Below the pieces are notes generated by a model, which worked only from the letters and a program-made list of their open reading frames with translations, was not told the origin of the DNA and made no database searches. Both the position numbers and the translations under genes were made by a program. Source: Litomosoides sigmodontis (Eukaryota > Nematoda > Chromadorea > Rhabditida > Onchocercidae). Taken from it: 64,000 nucleotides of DNA. The stretch lies in the NCBI GenBank assembly GCA_963070105.1, contig OY718807.1, positions 2,361,001-2,425,000 of the forward strand. Direction: 5' to 3'. This document shows, one piece after another, positions 16,520-31,402 of the stretch. Position 1 is the first letter of the stretch. The number at the start of each line of letters is the position of its first letter.

Positions 16520-18238
16520 AGCACAATTGTGAAATTTATCGAATTTAAATCCACTCACGTCAATATTCTATGCATTTTTACGAAGAAATAAACACGTGTT
16601 GCGTGTATTTGTAATATTGCAATTATATAACTTACCATCACTATCACCTATCTATTGTTAGTTGTTTGAAGCAAATATTCCTTTTAAAAAAATAAAATTG
16701 TTTAAATTTGCAAAAAATAAATTAATAATTGAAGTAATTTTTGCAAAATTTAAGTGTATTTTAATTTTTTTTTAAATTTTATTTAAAAATTTTTTTTTTC
16801 ATTTTTATTGTAGCAGTAAATGTTGCATTATATCTTACAATTGATGGTTTCATCTTCAACTTTTTTCCTGCACACAAATGAAATTTAAGGAGAAAGTACA
16901 AGAGGAACATGAAATTGCTCAGGTAGTGATTTTTCAGTGCTCGTGACATTTTTTGAGGACACTAAGGTGGAGGGGTGCTATTTGTCCTTCGAACGTAATT
17001 ATAATCCATCATCAAACGAAGGGTACCGCTAGAGCAGATTAATTAGTACAATGTTGTCTGTTAATGCTCTCTCTCTCTCTCTCTCTCATCCTACTTACAA
17101 GCAACTCTCAAGTCAAAAGAAGAGGGGAGAAAAAAGCAGGAATGTCGCCGTGACGTCGCGGTGACATATTGCGCCATTTCAGATAATCTGAAAAGAAGTG
17201 ATCAGAGCAATACCGCTTTTAAGCTTAATTAATAATGTCATCATTAATTGATTTCGCTACTAATTCTAACTAGTGTAATTTTTTGTTTATTAATTAAAAA
17301 TATGGGTGATATTGTCGGTGTGTCTTTTCCACTGACATTTTCTTATGAATACAATAAACAAACAAATAACTTGACAATATGCGCAATAGTGATGCAACAT
17401 TTTGCGCAACATTTGGTTTATACAGTGCTACGGTGCTACGGTACTTCTCATCACGGTCAGTTTGTTCCATAAGCAATTCGATCAATTTAATGAAAATTTT
17501 AAATTTTCATTAAATTTTTTTCGAATTTATTTCAAAATGACAAAATTATATAGATTATTGTTTAGGGACAGAAGTGAATTTAATTTATTACAAATGAACG
17601 AAATTATTCTCATTTTCTTTACACAAATATCATGCATACAACGAGGCAAATTTGGTGTAAAATTTACATTTTGGCAAACTAAATTAGTTTAATTCAATTC
17701 AAAAAATTAGACAAAAAGGTGGTAAATTAATAAACATATCTTCAGTGCTAAATTATCTCTAACAAAAATGCGAATTTAATAAGCAATTTTGAAAATCATC
17801 GAGAAATATTTCACCTAAAATATTTCTTAGTTTCCCTTCCATCTAACAACACATCTCTTGCGAAAGCAGTAGAAATCTTCCACTTAGCAAAGAAGTACAC
17901 AATTAAATTTCATTCAAACCAAAAAAAAAAAGCAGTGATATGGTACGAGAAAATTATAAACTTTAATACAATTAATTGACTAGTGTAATTACTGCTTGGC
18001 CATACTTATATTAAATTTAATTTTTGAATTTGGAAAATATTTCGAACATTCAAACACTCACGCTCACTTCCTAAAGCGCTATTTCAAGATAGCATAAGTG
18101 GGCGCATCTTTGGCCTATTTTTAATTTGCAAAAAAATGCCCAGGCTTATTGTGAAATTTTCATGCTAATTAATGAAATGTGTGATAAATGAAAAGATTTA
18201 GCAATGACAACAACAACAACAAACGATCAGCCTTCTTC

Positions 18239-19459
18239 TTACTGTATAGACATTTTGGGTGAGAAGTGCGTGTAAACGTTAAATTCAGGTAGCTGAAAGC
18301 TTCCATTCATCGACATCATCGTATTTGAAGTGTTCTGATAGGAATTGGAACCAATAAAACTGCCACCATGCATTGTCTAAAAAAAAAAATTAATGCGTTT
18401 TTTTTTTCCTATTGAAAAGCTAGCTGTTGTTATATCGTTTGGTTATTTCTTAATTTCCAATTATTTTTTAATTATTAAATTTTTAATTTTTTTGAAAAAC
18501 TGATTCAATTTACTCCTAGCGTTATTGTTTCGTTTTTTTTTGCTAAGTAGTTTTTTTTTTTTCATTACATTTATTTTTTTAAGCATTTCATTTTGTAAAA
18601 TAGCAATTTATTTTTAAAAATAAATTTAAGCAAAAGCTACATAGTAAAACTTTAATGCTAGTATAGCGATAATTTTGTAGCTGAGAAATTAAAGAGTAAA
18701 ACTGATTTAAAAAAAAAAAATCAGCCATAAAGTTTATTGCTGAACGTAATGGATGAGGAAATTTTTTGAGCGGATGGAAATCAAAAATGAAATCTCGCTA
18801 ATTACATTACCTAAATTTAGTGCCGTTAAAATGTATGAATTTCATTTTTTTTTTGACTAAATGAATATTTGTGCTTTTTGTCAGATCCAATTATTTACAT
18901 GCGAAAAAAAGACGTACCGGATTGTTAGACGGAAACCTGGGGAATCGTTGCTGGTTCACTGGATTCAGGAAGAATGAACGGTGAGATTCTGATGCGAATT
19001 GAAATGGCTGTTGCGAAGGGAGTGTAGGGAGAGTGATTGTTGTTGCAGAAGTGTTGTTAGCATTACTATTCCTATTACTATAATTAGTATTAGTATTATC
19101 ATTATCACCACTTATCATCTGGTCATTATCACCGTTCTCATCCAGGTCTGGTGATAGGCATTGGCCATTTTTGCAGTGCACCTGAAAGAGATGTTTTTGA
19201 AGCGCTATTTCACATGCGAAATATTTATTGGTGTAACGTATGTGATTTATCACTAGATTTTCTAATTTTAGTTTAGTTAAATTTTTAAATCTAGCAATTT
19301 TTTTCTCTCTCACACGAAACCAAACAATCATTGATCGAAAAGGAAATTTTTTTGTTTAAAATTTTTTAGTTAGTGTGAAATAAGTTGTGGAAATTGTAAA
19401 ATTGATTTTGTGGAACATAAGAAATCACTTGCTTAGCTGTTTGAAATGTTAAATCACTG

Positions 19460-19512
<53 letters not shown>

Positions 19513-22500
19513 GTTGAGCAATGTGGAGCAATCGTGCAACGGTTACCGTATCTGCGCAGCACAGATGGCACAACACTTTGAAACAAAAAATTTCTTTCTT
19601 TCAAATTTTTGCAATTTAATTTCTAAAATTAGCTCAATGACGTATACAATTAATAGCAATGAGGAGAATTAAAAAATCATACTCATTTCTAAAGTGTTGA
19701 ATTATTTCAAGTTAAATGGGTGGTAGCAATGACCGATTTGTATGCTCAATTTTCCTTCCTCATGACTGCTAATGAGAGCAACTAAAATTTTTTGCTAATA
19801 AAAGTAACTTTAATTATGTGATTACAATTTCCATTCTTCATAACAAAATAAATAGTGTAAATGTGTGAGGATTAATTTCGACGTTGGAAGAGGTAAGCCA
19901 TGTCGTTGCGCTGATACGCTTAATGAATAAAAAGTTAAATTGAGTTAAATTAAATCGAGAATAATGAAGCGAACAATTTAAAGCCAACATTTTCTTTCAT
20001 CGTAATTTAAGCTACTTTTATTAGCAGAAAGCAATTTGATAATTGTTGCACTTACTCCATAATAATAATGGACACAAATTATGATAGTAATAAAATTTGC
20101 ATATATTAATTTAAGTAATACAGTTTATTGCACTTTCGAATCTAAGCTAACTACCCATCTAGAACTTGTCCTAAAATTGTCATCTATGAGAGTAGATAGA
20201 TATCAATCAAAATGATTCAATCATTTACGCGTAATCTGAACCGGAACAAATTTGCTTCCACTAATTCCATCGGAGATAAGATGGAACAATTAATTGAGAA
20301 GTACGAGTGGATGGGATAACTAGCTGTTCCGTTCCGTTTCAGCTACCTACCACTACTTGTGACCCTAAAATAGGGGACCAATTATCAGATTAACCGGATC
20401 AGAGCGCGCGTAAATTTGCTATATCCTAAAATTTCTTTCTCCTTTAATGCAAACATTTTGCATTTAGCAGAAAAAAAAATAAAATAGAAGAAATTTGCTG
20501 ATAAAATTAAGGATTAAATTAAAATTCAACAAAAATGAAGAAATTAGCAAAAAATCATTGAGCATAAAAAAGTTTTGCTTGAAAAATTTCAACGCTGCAA
20601 TTTTTTTTTTACAAAAGAAATGATTAGCGTTTACAAAAAGGTTTTTATAAATTTTGTGGATTATAATTTTGTTGTAAACAAAATTTTGTGACTTTTTACC
20701 TTTTATTTATGGCTACTTTTTTTTGCCAATAAATTTCAATTTATTTGTTTTTTTTAGCACTTTTAGGATGGCATTTTACTACGTTTAATAACTCTACGAG
20801 GTGGCTAATTTCATTGATCAATAGAGGTAATTACAGGAAAGTGAGCAAAACCGAAATCTATTTGTTGGCTAAAGTGTCACAACAATTTGTTCGGCATCTA
20901 CAAAGGCTTTAATAGCACTGAAATGCTTACAACTTAAATGTAAATGGAACTTTCAGAAAATTATGTAGCGAAAAAAGGTCGAAGGCCGTTTGACGGTAAA
21001 TAAGCAGACAAGAGTGTTTCACTTGTTAGTGAGCGCACCAATCTTTGGAAACGATCCAATCCAATTGAGAATTCATTGGAATTGCTAAATTTTATTTGAA
21101 AAAAAAATTTGGAACTGACATTTTTTTAATGATATTGTTAAATGAGTGAATTTTGCACCTCAAAATGTTTGAAAATTAAAAAGTGATGGGAGAAGTGTGA
21201 GAAGGACAAACAACCTAAGTGAAACTAAACTGCAATTTCAATCAAACTAGTTTGAAAAATATGCTTTTAAATTTAAAATAATATTATTCACTGAAGAAAA
21301 AAACAAACACAACAAGCACAAGCAAAAAAAAAAGCAATGAAGTAGGAAGACGAAAATGTTTAAAACATTCCAAAAAAACGAAAAAAACCAAAAGAAAAAC
21401 CTCTAACAACAATTAAATTAAAATTTTTTAATTTCAGATAGCCAATTGTTAAATATAAATTTAAATTAAGCATAGTTACTTTTAAAACATACCTTCAAAT
21501 GTTTTCGAAGTGAGGATGGATGTGTGTAGGATTTGCGACAGCCATTAATCTTACATTCATACGGCTTATCGTTGGTGTGAACGTGCATGTGCTTCTTTCG
21601 ATCGCTACTGTTTGCGAATTTACGATCGCAGCCAGGATGTGTGCAAGTGAATGGCTTATCACCTAATAAAGCAAAATTTTAAAACTTTTTTAAAATAAAT
21701 TTTTATGTTTTTTTTTTTTCATCTAAATTTTTCTTAAGAAATCGATAACACCGTTGCTGCGACCCATTATTTAAGTGTTAATCCGTGTTGTTTCGGATAA
21801 CATAAAAATAAAATGTGACAATGAGGATTTATTAGTCATCTGGATGAATAGGTTTTGTTCTTAGGCCAGATGCCCGCTTGCCCATCCATCCATCCGTCCA
21901 TCTTCAACTAGTCTATGAAATAAATAAATTAGCAAATGAATAGATCGATAGACGTAGATGAGGGAATGAGAGAGCTGTGTAATGGTCAGTCATTGAGGAT
22001 GTCGAAGATTCATGAGTTTCTTAAATTTTCTTCAAGCGTATTGATAGTAAAATTAATCCGTGGAAAATTTTTTAATTGAAATATATGTGATTGAATAATG
22101 TTAAACGAGAATCGATGTATAAAACTTTTTATTTTAAATTTCTGAAAAATAATTTTGAAAAAAGTGAAATAATTTTGGAAATATGTTGCTAATTTATGTG
22201 AGAAGCAAGAAGTTCAAGTTGTAACCTTTTTGGAACTCAAATATTTGACCAATTAATTGTTTTGATGTGCTGTAAGAGAGATTTGATTTACTTTCCTGTT
22301 TTACGAAAAGTTTGTTTCTAAGAAGTTAGGAGTAGAAAATTTGTTTTAAACAGATCAATCAATAATAGCAACCAATGATATGATAAAAATGATAAAAGAA
22401 GCATCTACTGCAGTAGACTGAAGTAGATTCTTTGTTTTTAATCGCTCAGGAAGGAATTTCGGAACTAACCGGAAACTAGGTTTTTCAGGAAAGGAAAATA

Positions 22501-23607
22501 CAATGTGATTAATAATTGTTGGTTGTTTCGAGGCTTGCCAATTATGGACAGTGCACTTAAGTGTTCTGTTTATTTAGTCCACCAAACTGATGCAATGAGC
22601 AGGTGTTGCATTACCTGACCATTATGGTGGTACCACTGATGGTATCACTGATGGTACCACTAATGTTACTACCACTATATGAGCGACCATCAAAAATTCT
22701 AATTTTTTTTAATAAAAATGAAGGAATTCGTATAATTTAAAAATTTTGCAGTTCAAAAAAAGCAAAAAATTATTTTTAAAATTTCAATTCTTTTAAACTT
22801 TCCATTTTAAATACAAAATTTTGTCCAATTTCGTTTCTTGCCTACAGTAATACGAAAAACCAGCATCAATTTAGGCTAATATGAAATGAAATGTTCGTGG
22901 GAATGTTTCGTGCGTAGTCATTTACGTGAACTAACCTCTGAACTTTAGATTAATTTATTTATAATTTTGTAAAGCAAATTTATTTATACTGTTTCTCCTT
23001 GTTTTATTTTAAATATTCAACTTTCTAAATTGAAGCATTCCAATGTAAATCATGATCGTATATTGTATTGGATCGTACTAAATCTCACACCTGAATTGAT
23101 TATGAGAGAAATAAGACGATGACGATGATGATGGTGTGTTAGGTACTTGAAGAAGGAAACAAATAATAGATGATCGGGATGAAGGATAGGTAACGGGGAT
23201 CCACCTGCTCTATTGTATATTTCACCCTCTGAGTGGATTATTAGGAAGTCGAGTGGGGCCTCACCTAATAACATTAACCAAAAAAAAAATCACTTCAATT
23301 CCAATTATTTATGCCTGTCAAATAATCATATAATCATTGCACAGTGAAGGAATTATGATAAAATTATCACGATAGCTGTGTGATAATTACTAAATAACTA
23401 TTAATAATTAATAATAATTATTATTATTAATAAATATAATAATAATAATAATGATAATAATAATAATAATAGTAATAATAATAATAAATAATGATATTAC
23501 AACAATAATATTGGCGCAGCAAATATTTCTTCGGTAATTGTATTCAGCCTGTGCAGATCCTTACTTATTGATATTGCAGTATTGATGATAATAATAATAA
23601 TGATGGC

Positions 23608-23643
<36 letters not shown>

Positions 23644-26386
23644 AACGATAATGATGACAGCGATATCAAAACGGTAATATTAGCGTAGAAAACATATTTT
23701 TTTTTTTTGCAATTGTATGCAACCTGTATGAGTTCGTTGATGAATTTTCAAATTTTCACTTCGTGCAAAAACTTTTGAACACATTGTACACGGAAATGGC
23801 CTTTCACCCGTATGTACCCGAATATGATTCACAAGTTTATATTTTGCCTAAAATGTAAATTTTTTAAGAAAAAAAACCAATCGATTTTTATACAATTTAG
23901 CATTTAACTAACTGTAACTACTGTAGCTGGTTTCATTTTGTTTCCCTCCGAAACTTTTCACAACTACCCTTTCTTAAATCGCATTAATTTATGCATCATA
24001 TTAGTTGACCTTCATCGGGTCAAGTGTCACCCCACCAATGATTTATCGTTGATGTCAATGAGATATTAAAACTTCCATCATTTTGCACTTAAATTCTCTA
24101 CTGCATAATTCTATGCCTTCTAACAATTTGCTTTAAAAAAAAAAAGAACAGAAAAACTCTGAGCTAATTTATTAAGCTAATAAATACTGTAACAATTTGC
24201 TGCGCAAAACTTTCACAACTGATTGGCTGGAAATATTGTTTGTTGAAAATTAGCTTATAGTGTTACTTTAAAAATTTTTCCCCTCCTTGAGCAATCTTTC
24301 CATTGACAGACGTGGAAGGCAGTATCCGACACACCCACATGTTCATTTTGCAAATGGGATACGATATGTTCTATTGAGTAGAATAACCGACCGCATATCC
24401 TGTTGCGCTGCAACATTTGCAAATTAATTCAAATTAAACTCTAATTAATTTCGAAAACTTTAAAAATTACTTAAAAAGTAATAATTTGCAAAGATTATTT
24501 AATCATAAAATTTTTGAACGAAGAGATAAATGGTTGTGCAATGAAAATTTAGCTAATGCGCAAAATTATCCGTTTTTTCGTAGTGAATTGGCGAATAACT
24601 GAATTAACACAGTCAAAAATTAAGGAACTGTATATTTTTGTAAAAAAATTTTTTTTTGTTTCTGAATTTAGCACCAACTTCAATCCATTGGCACTGAATT
24701 GGACTTTGAAGGTAGTTGGAGCCGGCCGTAGCACTGGACGTCATCGGCTGCATAGCAAACGGAAAATGAGAGTAATGAGGTCGAACAAACGGATGTGGTG
24801 AGCATGTGTGACCAAAAAAAGCTTCAGGATCCGGTTTAATAAGATTATACGAGTAATCGGTTGCAGTTGATGTTGATACCGAACTGAACAGGCATGAATT
24901 TTGCATGAGTGGTGCCTCTGGATTGAAGTACATGTCTGATCCGAAAGCGGCAGCCCCACGTGACCCATAACTATTTTCTGAAATGGAAAATATAATATAT
25001 TGAAAAAAATAAGGGAACAGTATCAGTTAATTATATTAAATTTCAGATTTATTTTAATGCGCAACCCAAATTTTCAAAAAGTTATTAAATCTCGAAATAG
25101 GAAGTACCATTTTTGATGAGTAACTGTTGCCCAAAGGCTGATTGCGGTGGTACCATGGACTGGTAGTAACTTCCCGGATTGTAACCATTTTCGGGAATTA
25201 TTGTATTCCCAACTTCCTTTTCTGGGATATTTGGAAGTTGTGTGGGTCTGGAAAACGTGCAAAAAAATTATGAAATATAGCAAAAAATTAAAGGCAAAAA
25301 TTTTCTATGAACTTTTTAATGAAGCATTATTTCAATTTCTGCTACAGTAATTTGCGATAATTTATGACGGGAAAATACTAAATTCTAGTTATCTATATCT
25401 TAAAAAAAATCACTTTAAATTTGAATTCTTATCACTTTGTAAGAGAAAGTAACCATCGGAGGAGTTAAACTTTCGGGAGCTGACAGATTTCATGCAAAAG
25501 TTTTACTTTTCAATTAAAGTATGTCAATAGTTAATTATTCTTGGCCATATTTATCGGTCTTAAAACATTTAGCATCATATTGCATCGTTGTAGAACAGGT
25601 GCAGTATTTTTTTTAATTTTATAATCGAATTAATTTCTTTATTTAAAAAATTAGCGACACTATTTTAATTTCAATAAATGTTTTACAAAACAGTAATTTT
25701 GGTCATAGAATACTAATAGAAATGTATTAAACTATACACAATACGAAAGTTGCATCAAAATTTCAAATAACAACTTTTAAAAAATTTTTTAAATCAATTA
25801 AATGTTGAAAAATCTGAAAAAAAAAACTTAAATGCTAAAAATATAGAAGAAGCGTAAATGAAAAAGAAAGGCAATAAAGACTGACAGATTGGTCAAGAAT
25901 TCTTCATCTCAAAAAAAGTTTTCTCAGCAGAGCAGAAATAGCTGACGTTTGATAGTGGTGAATTTGAGAGGAAAATTTAACTGATTACGGTATCACATTT
26001 GATTGATAAGACTTTTCGCCTCTTTTCCTCCCACCAATTCCCACTTTAATAGTAGTACATTTGCAAGGTGGAAAAACACGAAACAATAAACTGAAGTCAA
26101 ACAATTAGCAAAATAAATTTTCAGTGAAAAAATTTTTCAAATTCAAAAAAAAAAAGGAGGAAAGGTGGAAAATAGATGTGTCAGAGATGAAAGGAAGAAG
26201 AATGAAGCTTCAGATAAGAAAGGATGAATGGAACTGTTACCCGATCGGTAGATGACTTGTAACATTAAATGACGATGGCAAAACGGTTGAAGATGACGAA
26301 GGCGGAATGCTACCGGGTGCAACCGATTGATGGTGGAGGTGAAGGTGATGATGCTGGTGCGGATGTTGATATCCTGGAGTGAGCAT
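18239..26386 (-). CDS. ref-2: ZIC-family C2H2 zinc-finger transcription factor (REF-2 / odd-paired homologue)
   Basis: A nuclear DNA-binding factor of the GLI/ZIC superfamily; in C. elegans REF-2 acts in ventral epidermal and neuronal fate. Eight minus-strand exons keep phase: 26386-26241, 25247-25108, 24977-24679, 24407-24267, 23847-23724, 21662-21493, 19181-18918 and 18376-18239, giving 473 residues. Five fingers are visible. ZF1 begins CQWIE near residue 191, with the ZIC-type long Cys-Cys spacing. ZF2 is [20 protein letters not shown] (from 229). ZF3 is [20 protein letters not shown] (262-282). ZF4 is [20 protein letters not shown] (290-312). ZF5 is [20 protein letters not shown] (320-342). 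The N-terminus is His-rich ([12 protein letters not shown]) and the C-terminal tail is Ser/Asn-rich. The join at 24679/24407 uses a GAA|GTTGGT donor and is the least certain. The frame stays open upstream to 26641, so the start could lie earlier. Confidence 0.93.
19460..19510. repeat. (GT)n microsatellite in ref-2 intron
   Basis: About 50 bp of uninterrupted TG repeats inside the intron between the exons at 21493 and 19181. Confidence 0.95.
23401..23497. repeat. AAT/ATT trinucleotide tract in ref-2 intron
   Basis: Imperfect AAT/ATT repeats. The first part (TTATTATTATTAA next to AATAATAATT) can fold back on itself. Confidence 0.85.
23583..23657. repeat. (GAT)n microsatellite in ref-2 intron
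   Basis: About 15 GAT units flanked by AAT and GAT variants, about 65 bp before the ZF3 exon boundary at 23724. Confidence 0.9.
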
Positions 26387-28475
26387 CAAATAGGCGATGG
26401 TGGGCGATCGGAGTAAGCGGAGCGCCAACAACAACTTCGTGATTTTGTTGCTCAAAAAGGCAAGATGTTCAAATTCAACATGTGGTAGAGATGGTGGTGA
26501 GGTAAAATACCTGAGGTATAGCACAAAAACGATTAGAGGCACGGCGGGGCGCACTTTGCTCCAACCATCACATAATTCGATTTTAACCCAGCAAGTAGCA
26601 ATTGCGCATGTTCTGCGGACGACAACCAATATTTTCAACATTTTTTATTTGCGCCACGCCTTTTTCCCATCTCACAGCTATCGTAATCCAATTGAATAAC
26701 CAATGAATTGTTGAACCGTTCAATTCATACATTGAAAAAGTAGTATTAGTACATAGAGAAAATAAGCGAGAGAGAGGGAAGCAAGGGAGAGAGGAGAGAG
26801 AGAGAGAGTATTTTAGGAATAAACCGGAAAAAAGTGAGAAAGGTGGAGCTAATAGAGGAAATAAATTAAGTTAATTGATAGATTTTCAAACTGTCATGAT
26901 GGAAAAAAAAAATTTTTTTTGTTCATTTTAAAAAATAGAAAATGGTGAAGTGAGATCAAATGGAAATGCGAATGTATCAAATGATAATGAATTCATCAAC
27001 AACGAATAAATTGTGGCGAAATTTTTTGTAGTTTTGATTGTTTTACGCCTTATCCTCCATTCATTCATTCACACTTCACTTTGCAGTAGATGTTATCGAA
27101 AGATAAGTTGATAAATTGGTCAATTGAAATTGTTGTGATTAAATTTTAATTTATTGCGTGAGTGGGAAATTGCAACTGTCGTATGCACACGACTAATTTT
27201 ACTACTCTATTAATTAGTACATTCAAATAGTTGAAATTTTTTCCCTTGCCACTTCCTAGCATCCCCCTTTTTTTGGTACGTTTAATTCCTAAAATTTGTA
27301 TGAATTTTTTTACGCATTTTATTTTAAAAAATAAAGTGATAAAAGAAATTGAGGAGCTTACCGTTGCGGTCTGGTGGTGCTGTGATGAAAAGGAGAATAC
27401 GAAAAACCGAATATCATTTTTCGTCTTTTACAATCTTTCAACTTCTAATTGCTACAACGAAATTTGATCGAAATTTGCCAATCCCTTCACTAGGATATTC
27501 AACAGAATAAAAAATCAATTGTCAGAAAATACAAAAATTTTGATTTTATTTTCAAAGTTTTTATTGATTGCTTTTTTAATTGTCATTTAAATTTATGTTG
27601 TTTAGTTTGTTTTTCAATAATAATTCTGGATTTGTTGTTTTTCGTAATTTTTTTCTGAAAAATATTGCAAATTATTGTGCATGAAAGCTGTTATCATTTG
27701 TGTGTTATATTGTCACTAATTCTATTTAAAAAAAAAAGAAAATAAATGAAATCTTACAACTTACAACTTAAATTGCCAAATGTTATTTAAAAAATTCCAA
27801 TATATGAATTTTTTTCAAATTTTATCGAAATAAAATTTCGGAAACAGAGTGCAAAGATCAATTCAAAACAATGCCTACAATATTGTGAAGTATTTTTTTT
27901 GCATTCATCAAAAAAATTACCTTTCTCTCAGCTAGCAAAAAAAAAAAGAAATTTCCAAAACAATACGCTGAACTTACACGAAATAAGAATTGAATGAATA
28001 CAATGCTAATTACTAGTCAATGTTTCACTACACTAATAGCAGAAGGGAAAATTTTTTGGCTAAATTTTTCCATTCTTTTTTTGTTATTTATAAATTTAAT
28101 TAAATTTCCTATCTTAATGAAATGGTGGAGGATGGAGTGATGATGACCGGATGGTGATGTGTATCACCTGTTACTATGATATGATGATGATCGGAGTTGG
28201 CATTTGTGTATGCAACAGATTATTGCTTTCATGCGTGCCGAACCGACGGATCATCGCATTACGAATGATACGACGATGTGTTGTGATGATAATGATAGCT
28301 GTTATGATAGCGATGATAATAAATACAACCTGTCCTGCAAACACATGCAACGCAGGAGGCGAAGAGGTGACACGCGACTTCATTCGTTCTCCTATCAACT
28401 TGTCACCTCAATATGATGTTAAAAGTTGTAATTTACATTCCATCATCGGCCAGCAATCCTTACACATTGCTTTCC

Positions 28476-28609
<134 letters not shown>

Positions 28610-31402
28610 AAAACAATGGCAGTAATAGTAGTAGCATAAATTTGCAATTTTTTGATTTAATGGGTGAGACCAGTTTTGTGCGAGAAATCCTTTTTGCTCC
28701 AATGATTTTTGTTGTGGTAAAATTTAAGAGAGGATATCATTGTGAAATTCCTTTACAATTTCTCTGCTAAAAATTTTTTAAGTTTGTTATTTTCATGCAG
28801 GAAATTTTTGCGCAGTGAAAGTTTAGTTTAATAAATTGCCAAAAATTGTCCATAGATGTATGTTATGGTAATTTCAATTATTGCAATATTTTTTTTTTTG
28901 TTAAAATTTTATTGTGTATTTTATGAGCACTTCAATTTCAATTGCATCCCACTTATGTGCTATTTCTATTTGGAATTGCAATATGAATTTTCAACTAATT
29001 AATTAATGCAAATTTTTGGTGTTTCTTTTGTTTATTACTTCAAATAAAAGGAATAATCCCAAAATGAATGAATGAATGAATGAAATGTTTAACATTATAA
29101 TTTGCAAATTATAAAAATATTTTTCTGAAATTTTAATGCGCTAAAATTTGAACTTCTGCTTCCGCTGTTTATTTCTTATCATTCACTAATTCCTCTTCGC
29201 ACCTTTTGCTCATTGGTGTCTTGAAATGAGGGGGAGTTTAATTTCATTTATTTAATTTCTATCATGCACATTTACGTCGAATTGCCTACTGTGTCAAGAG
29301 TAATTGCGCAATGATAACCAGTTATTGCATTCCAACATTACTGTTACTCAATATCCACTCAATTTGTACTAACTCAGGTCAATTATTTCACACAGTAACC
29401 GTGCAACACAACTACTATCTCATCTTTCAAAAAAAAAAGAACTGAAAAAATTAACAAAATAATTATCAGTGAGTAATAATTTATACAATTCAAAAGAAAA
29501 GAAAAACAAAAATTTTCATTAATTTAATTATTTAATAAACATTGATGTTGTAACTTGAAATGATTGTGAAATTTGATGCTCTCTCTTCACGCTTTTGTCT
29601 TGTGTTTTCATCTGATAAGTGAGCAGTGATAAAGTGATAGATTTGGTGCTTGCCGTGACTGCTAGGAGACAAAAGAAGTGATATGAAGATGTTTTGTTTT
29701 TTAGATTTCTTTTGTGAAAAGAAACTTTAGTAGTGCTAATCAACAAGTTGTTGTTTGCGGAAAAAAGTAGGGGAGAAGGCAAAGGTTAAAGGTCGAAAGG
29801 TAGAGGGATGTTGTGGAGAAAGTACTACTTCACCGATTCATTCATCCAACAACCTTTCCACCTCCCTCTCTCTCTCTCTCTCTCTCTCCCTCACCCCTTT
29901 AATGCAAAAATAGTGTAATTGGTGGAGTAGCAAGCAATGGTGATATTATGTAAAGTAAATAATGATGATAAAAATATTTCAACAACACTGTTTACCTCTG
30001 TTGTTTACAATAAGCGCAAAGTGTACTCTCTGAAAAAAATGCATAATTTGCTCGAACTATAGCTGGTGCATCTATGATTTGCATATTAACATTTAATAGA
30101 TTTAAAGATACGTAAAGTGAACAGTTTGAATTGTTTAGATGTAAGTGCTAAATAAATTTTATGTTTAGAATCTAAAAAAACAATGTATTATAAGTTGGAA
30201 AAAATTAATTAATTTTATTAAAAAATAATTTACAGTAAATGTTTTTTCATCGCAATTTTTCCTTCGTTATTTTAATAAAGGCGAAAAAAAGCATTAATTC
30301 TTTGAATTTATTTAAAATTTTAATGTAAAAGTTAATTTTTGCACTCATTTTTAATTCATTTGAATAATGTAGCACAATGTTTATTCGTTGAATTTTAATT
30401 AAAACAACATGTAAATTCATCCATTTCATTTGTCTATATCCATGTGCATGTATGCTTGAAATTTTGGAGCTTCTATGAAACGTTAATTGAAATTGGCTCC
30501 CTTTTGTTATGAAATTATCATAATTAAAATTAAAATAGTTGTTGATTGAATTATGCAATCTACAATTTATACATTGAAGGAAGAAAAAAAAATCTGTTTA
30601 CCACAAAACAGGAAAAGAGGTGAGAGGATTACGGTACTATTTTCGACAAAGTATAGACAAATACAGGATCTGTTGATAATGGTATAATCCTGTGGAGTAA
30701 AGCCGGACATTCAATCATTCTTCAGACAACAAATCTGTCAATCAGTGAGGAGAATCTCACCAGATTTTAACACTTTAGCTAAAAAAAGAAAAAAAAAAAA
30801 GTAACAAACAAGAAGGCATCGTATTGCTGTAAGTATGAAATAACTCAAATAACAGTTAGAATCAATTTAGGACAAAAAGTTAAAAAAATGAGAGAGAAAA
30901 AAAATTTGTAATTGAAAATTTTTAAAAATATTTGTTTGTTTCTTGAAGATGCATAGGAAAAATAATTATTTGATGAAAAAACTTTTTCATTACATTTTGA
31001 GGATTATTTCTTCATATGTCACGTCACTCTTTCATTTACCATCGCATTAAACACATTTGACCTTGTTTAATGAGAGTTCGTTTAACATTGTCATGTGAAA
31101 GAGGAGGTAAAATCCACTTACATATGTTTTTGAAATTTATCAAATTCTTCAGAGTTAGTCTAAGTAATTTAATTCTACTCTATCGCATTAGTTAATTTCA
31201 ATTCCTTTTAAGCCTTCTATGTTTTATATTTTGTTTATTTAAATTTCCATCTATTTTAAACTGTAATGATCAGTTGAATTATTCCAACTCTTATTTCAAA
31301 TGTTTTTTCCATAAGAATTAGGAATAAAGAAGTAAGACAAAAATAAAGCATTACGAGTAAACTTTTGATATGATCCTAATTTCAAAGAAAAAATCATTTT
31401 TG

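Noticed and set aside
16141..16591. Several 100-135 codon open frames on both strands
   Set aside because: They are translations of the CA/TA microsatellite (Thr-His or Cys-Val runs).
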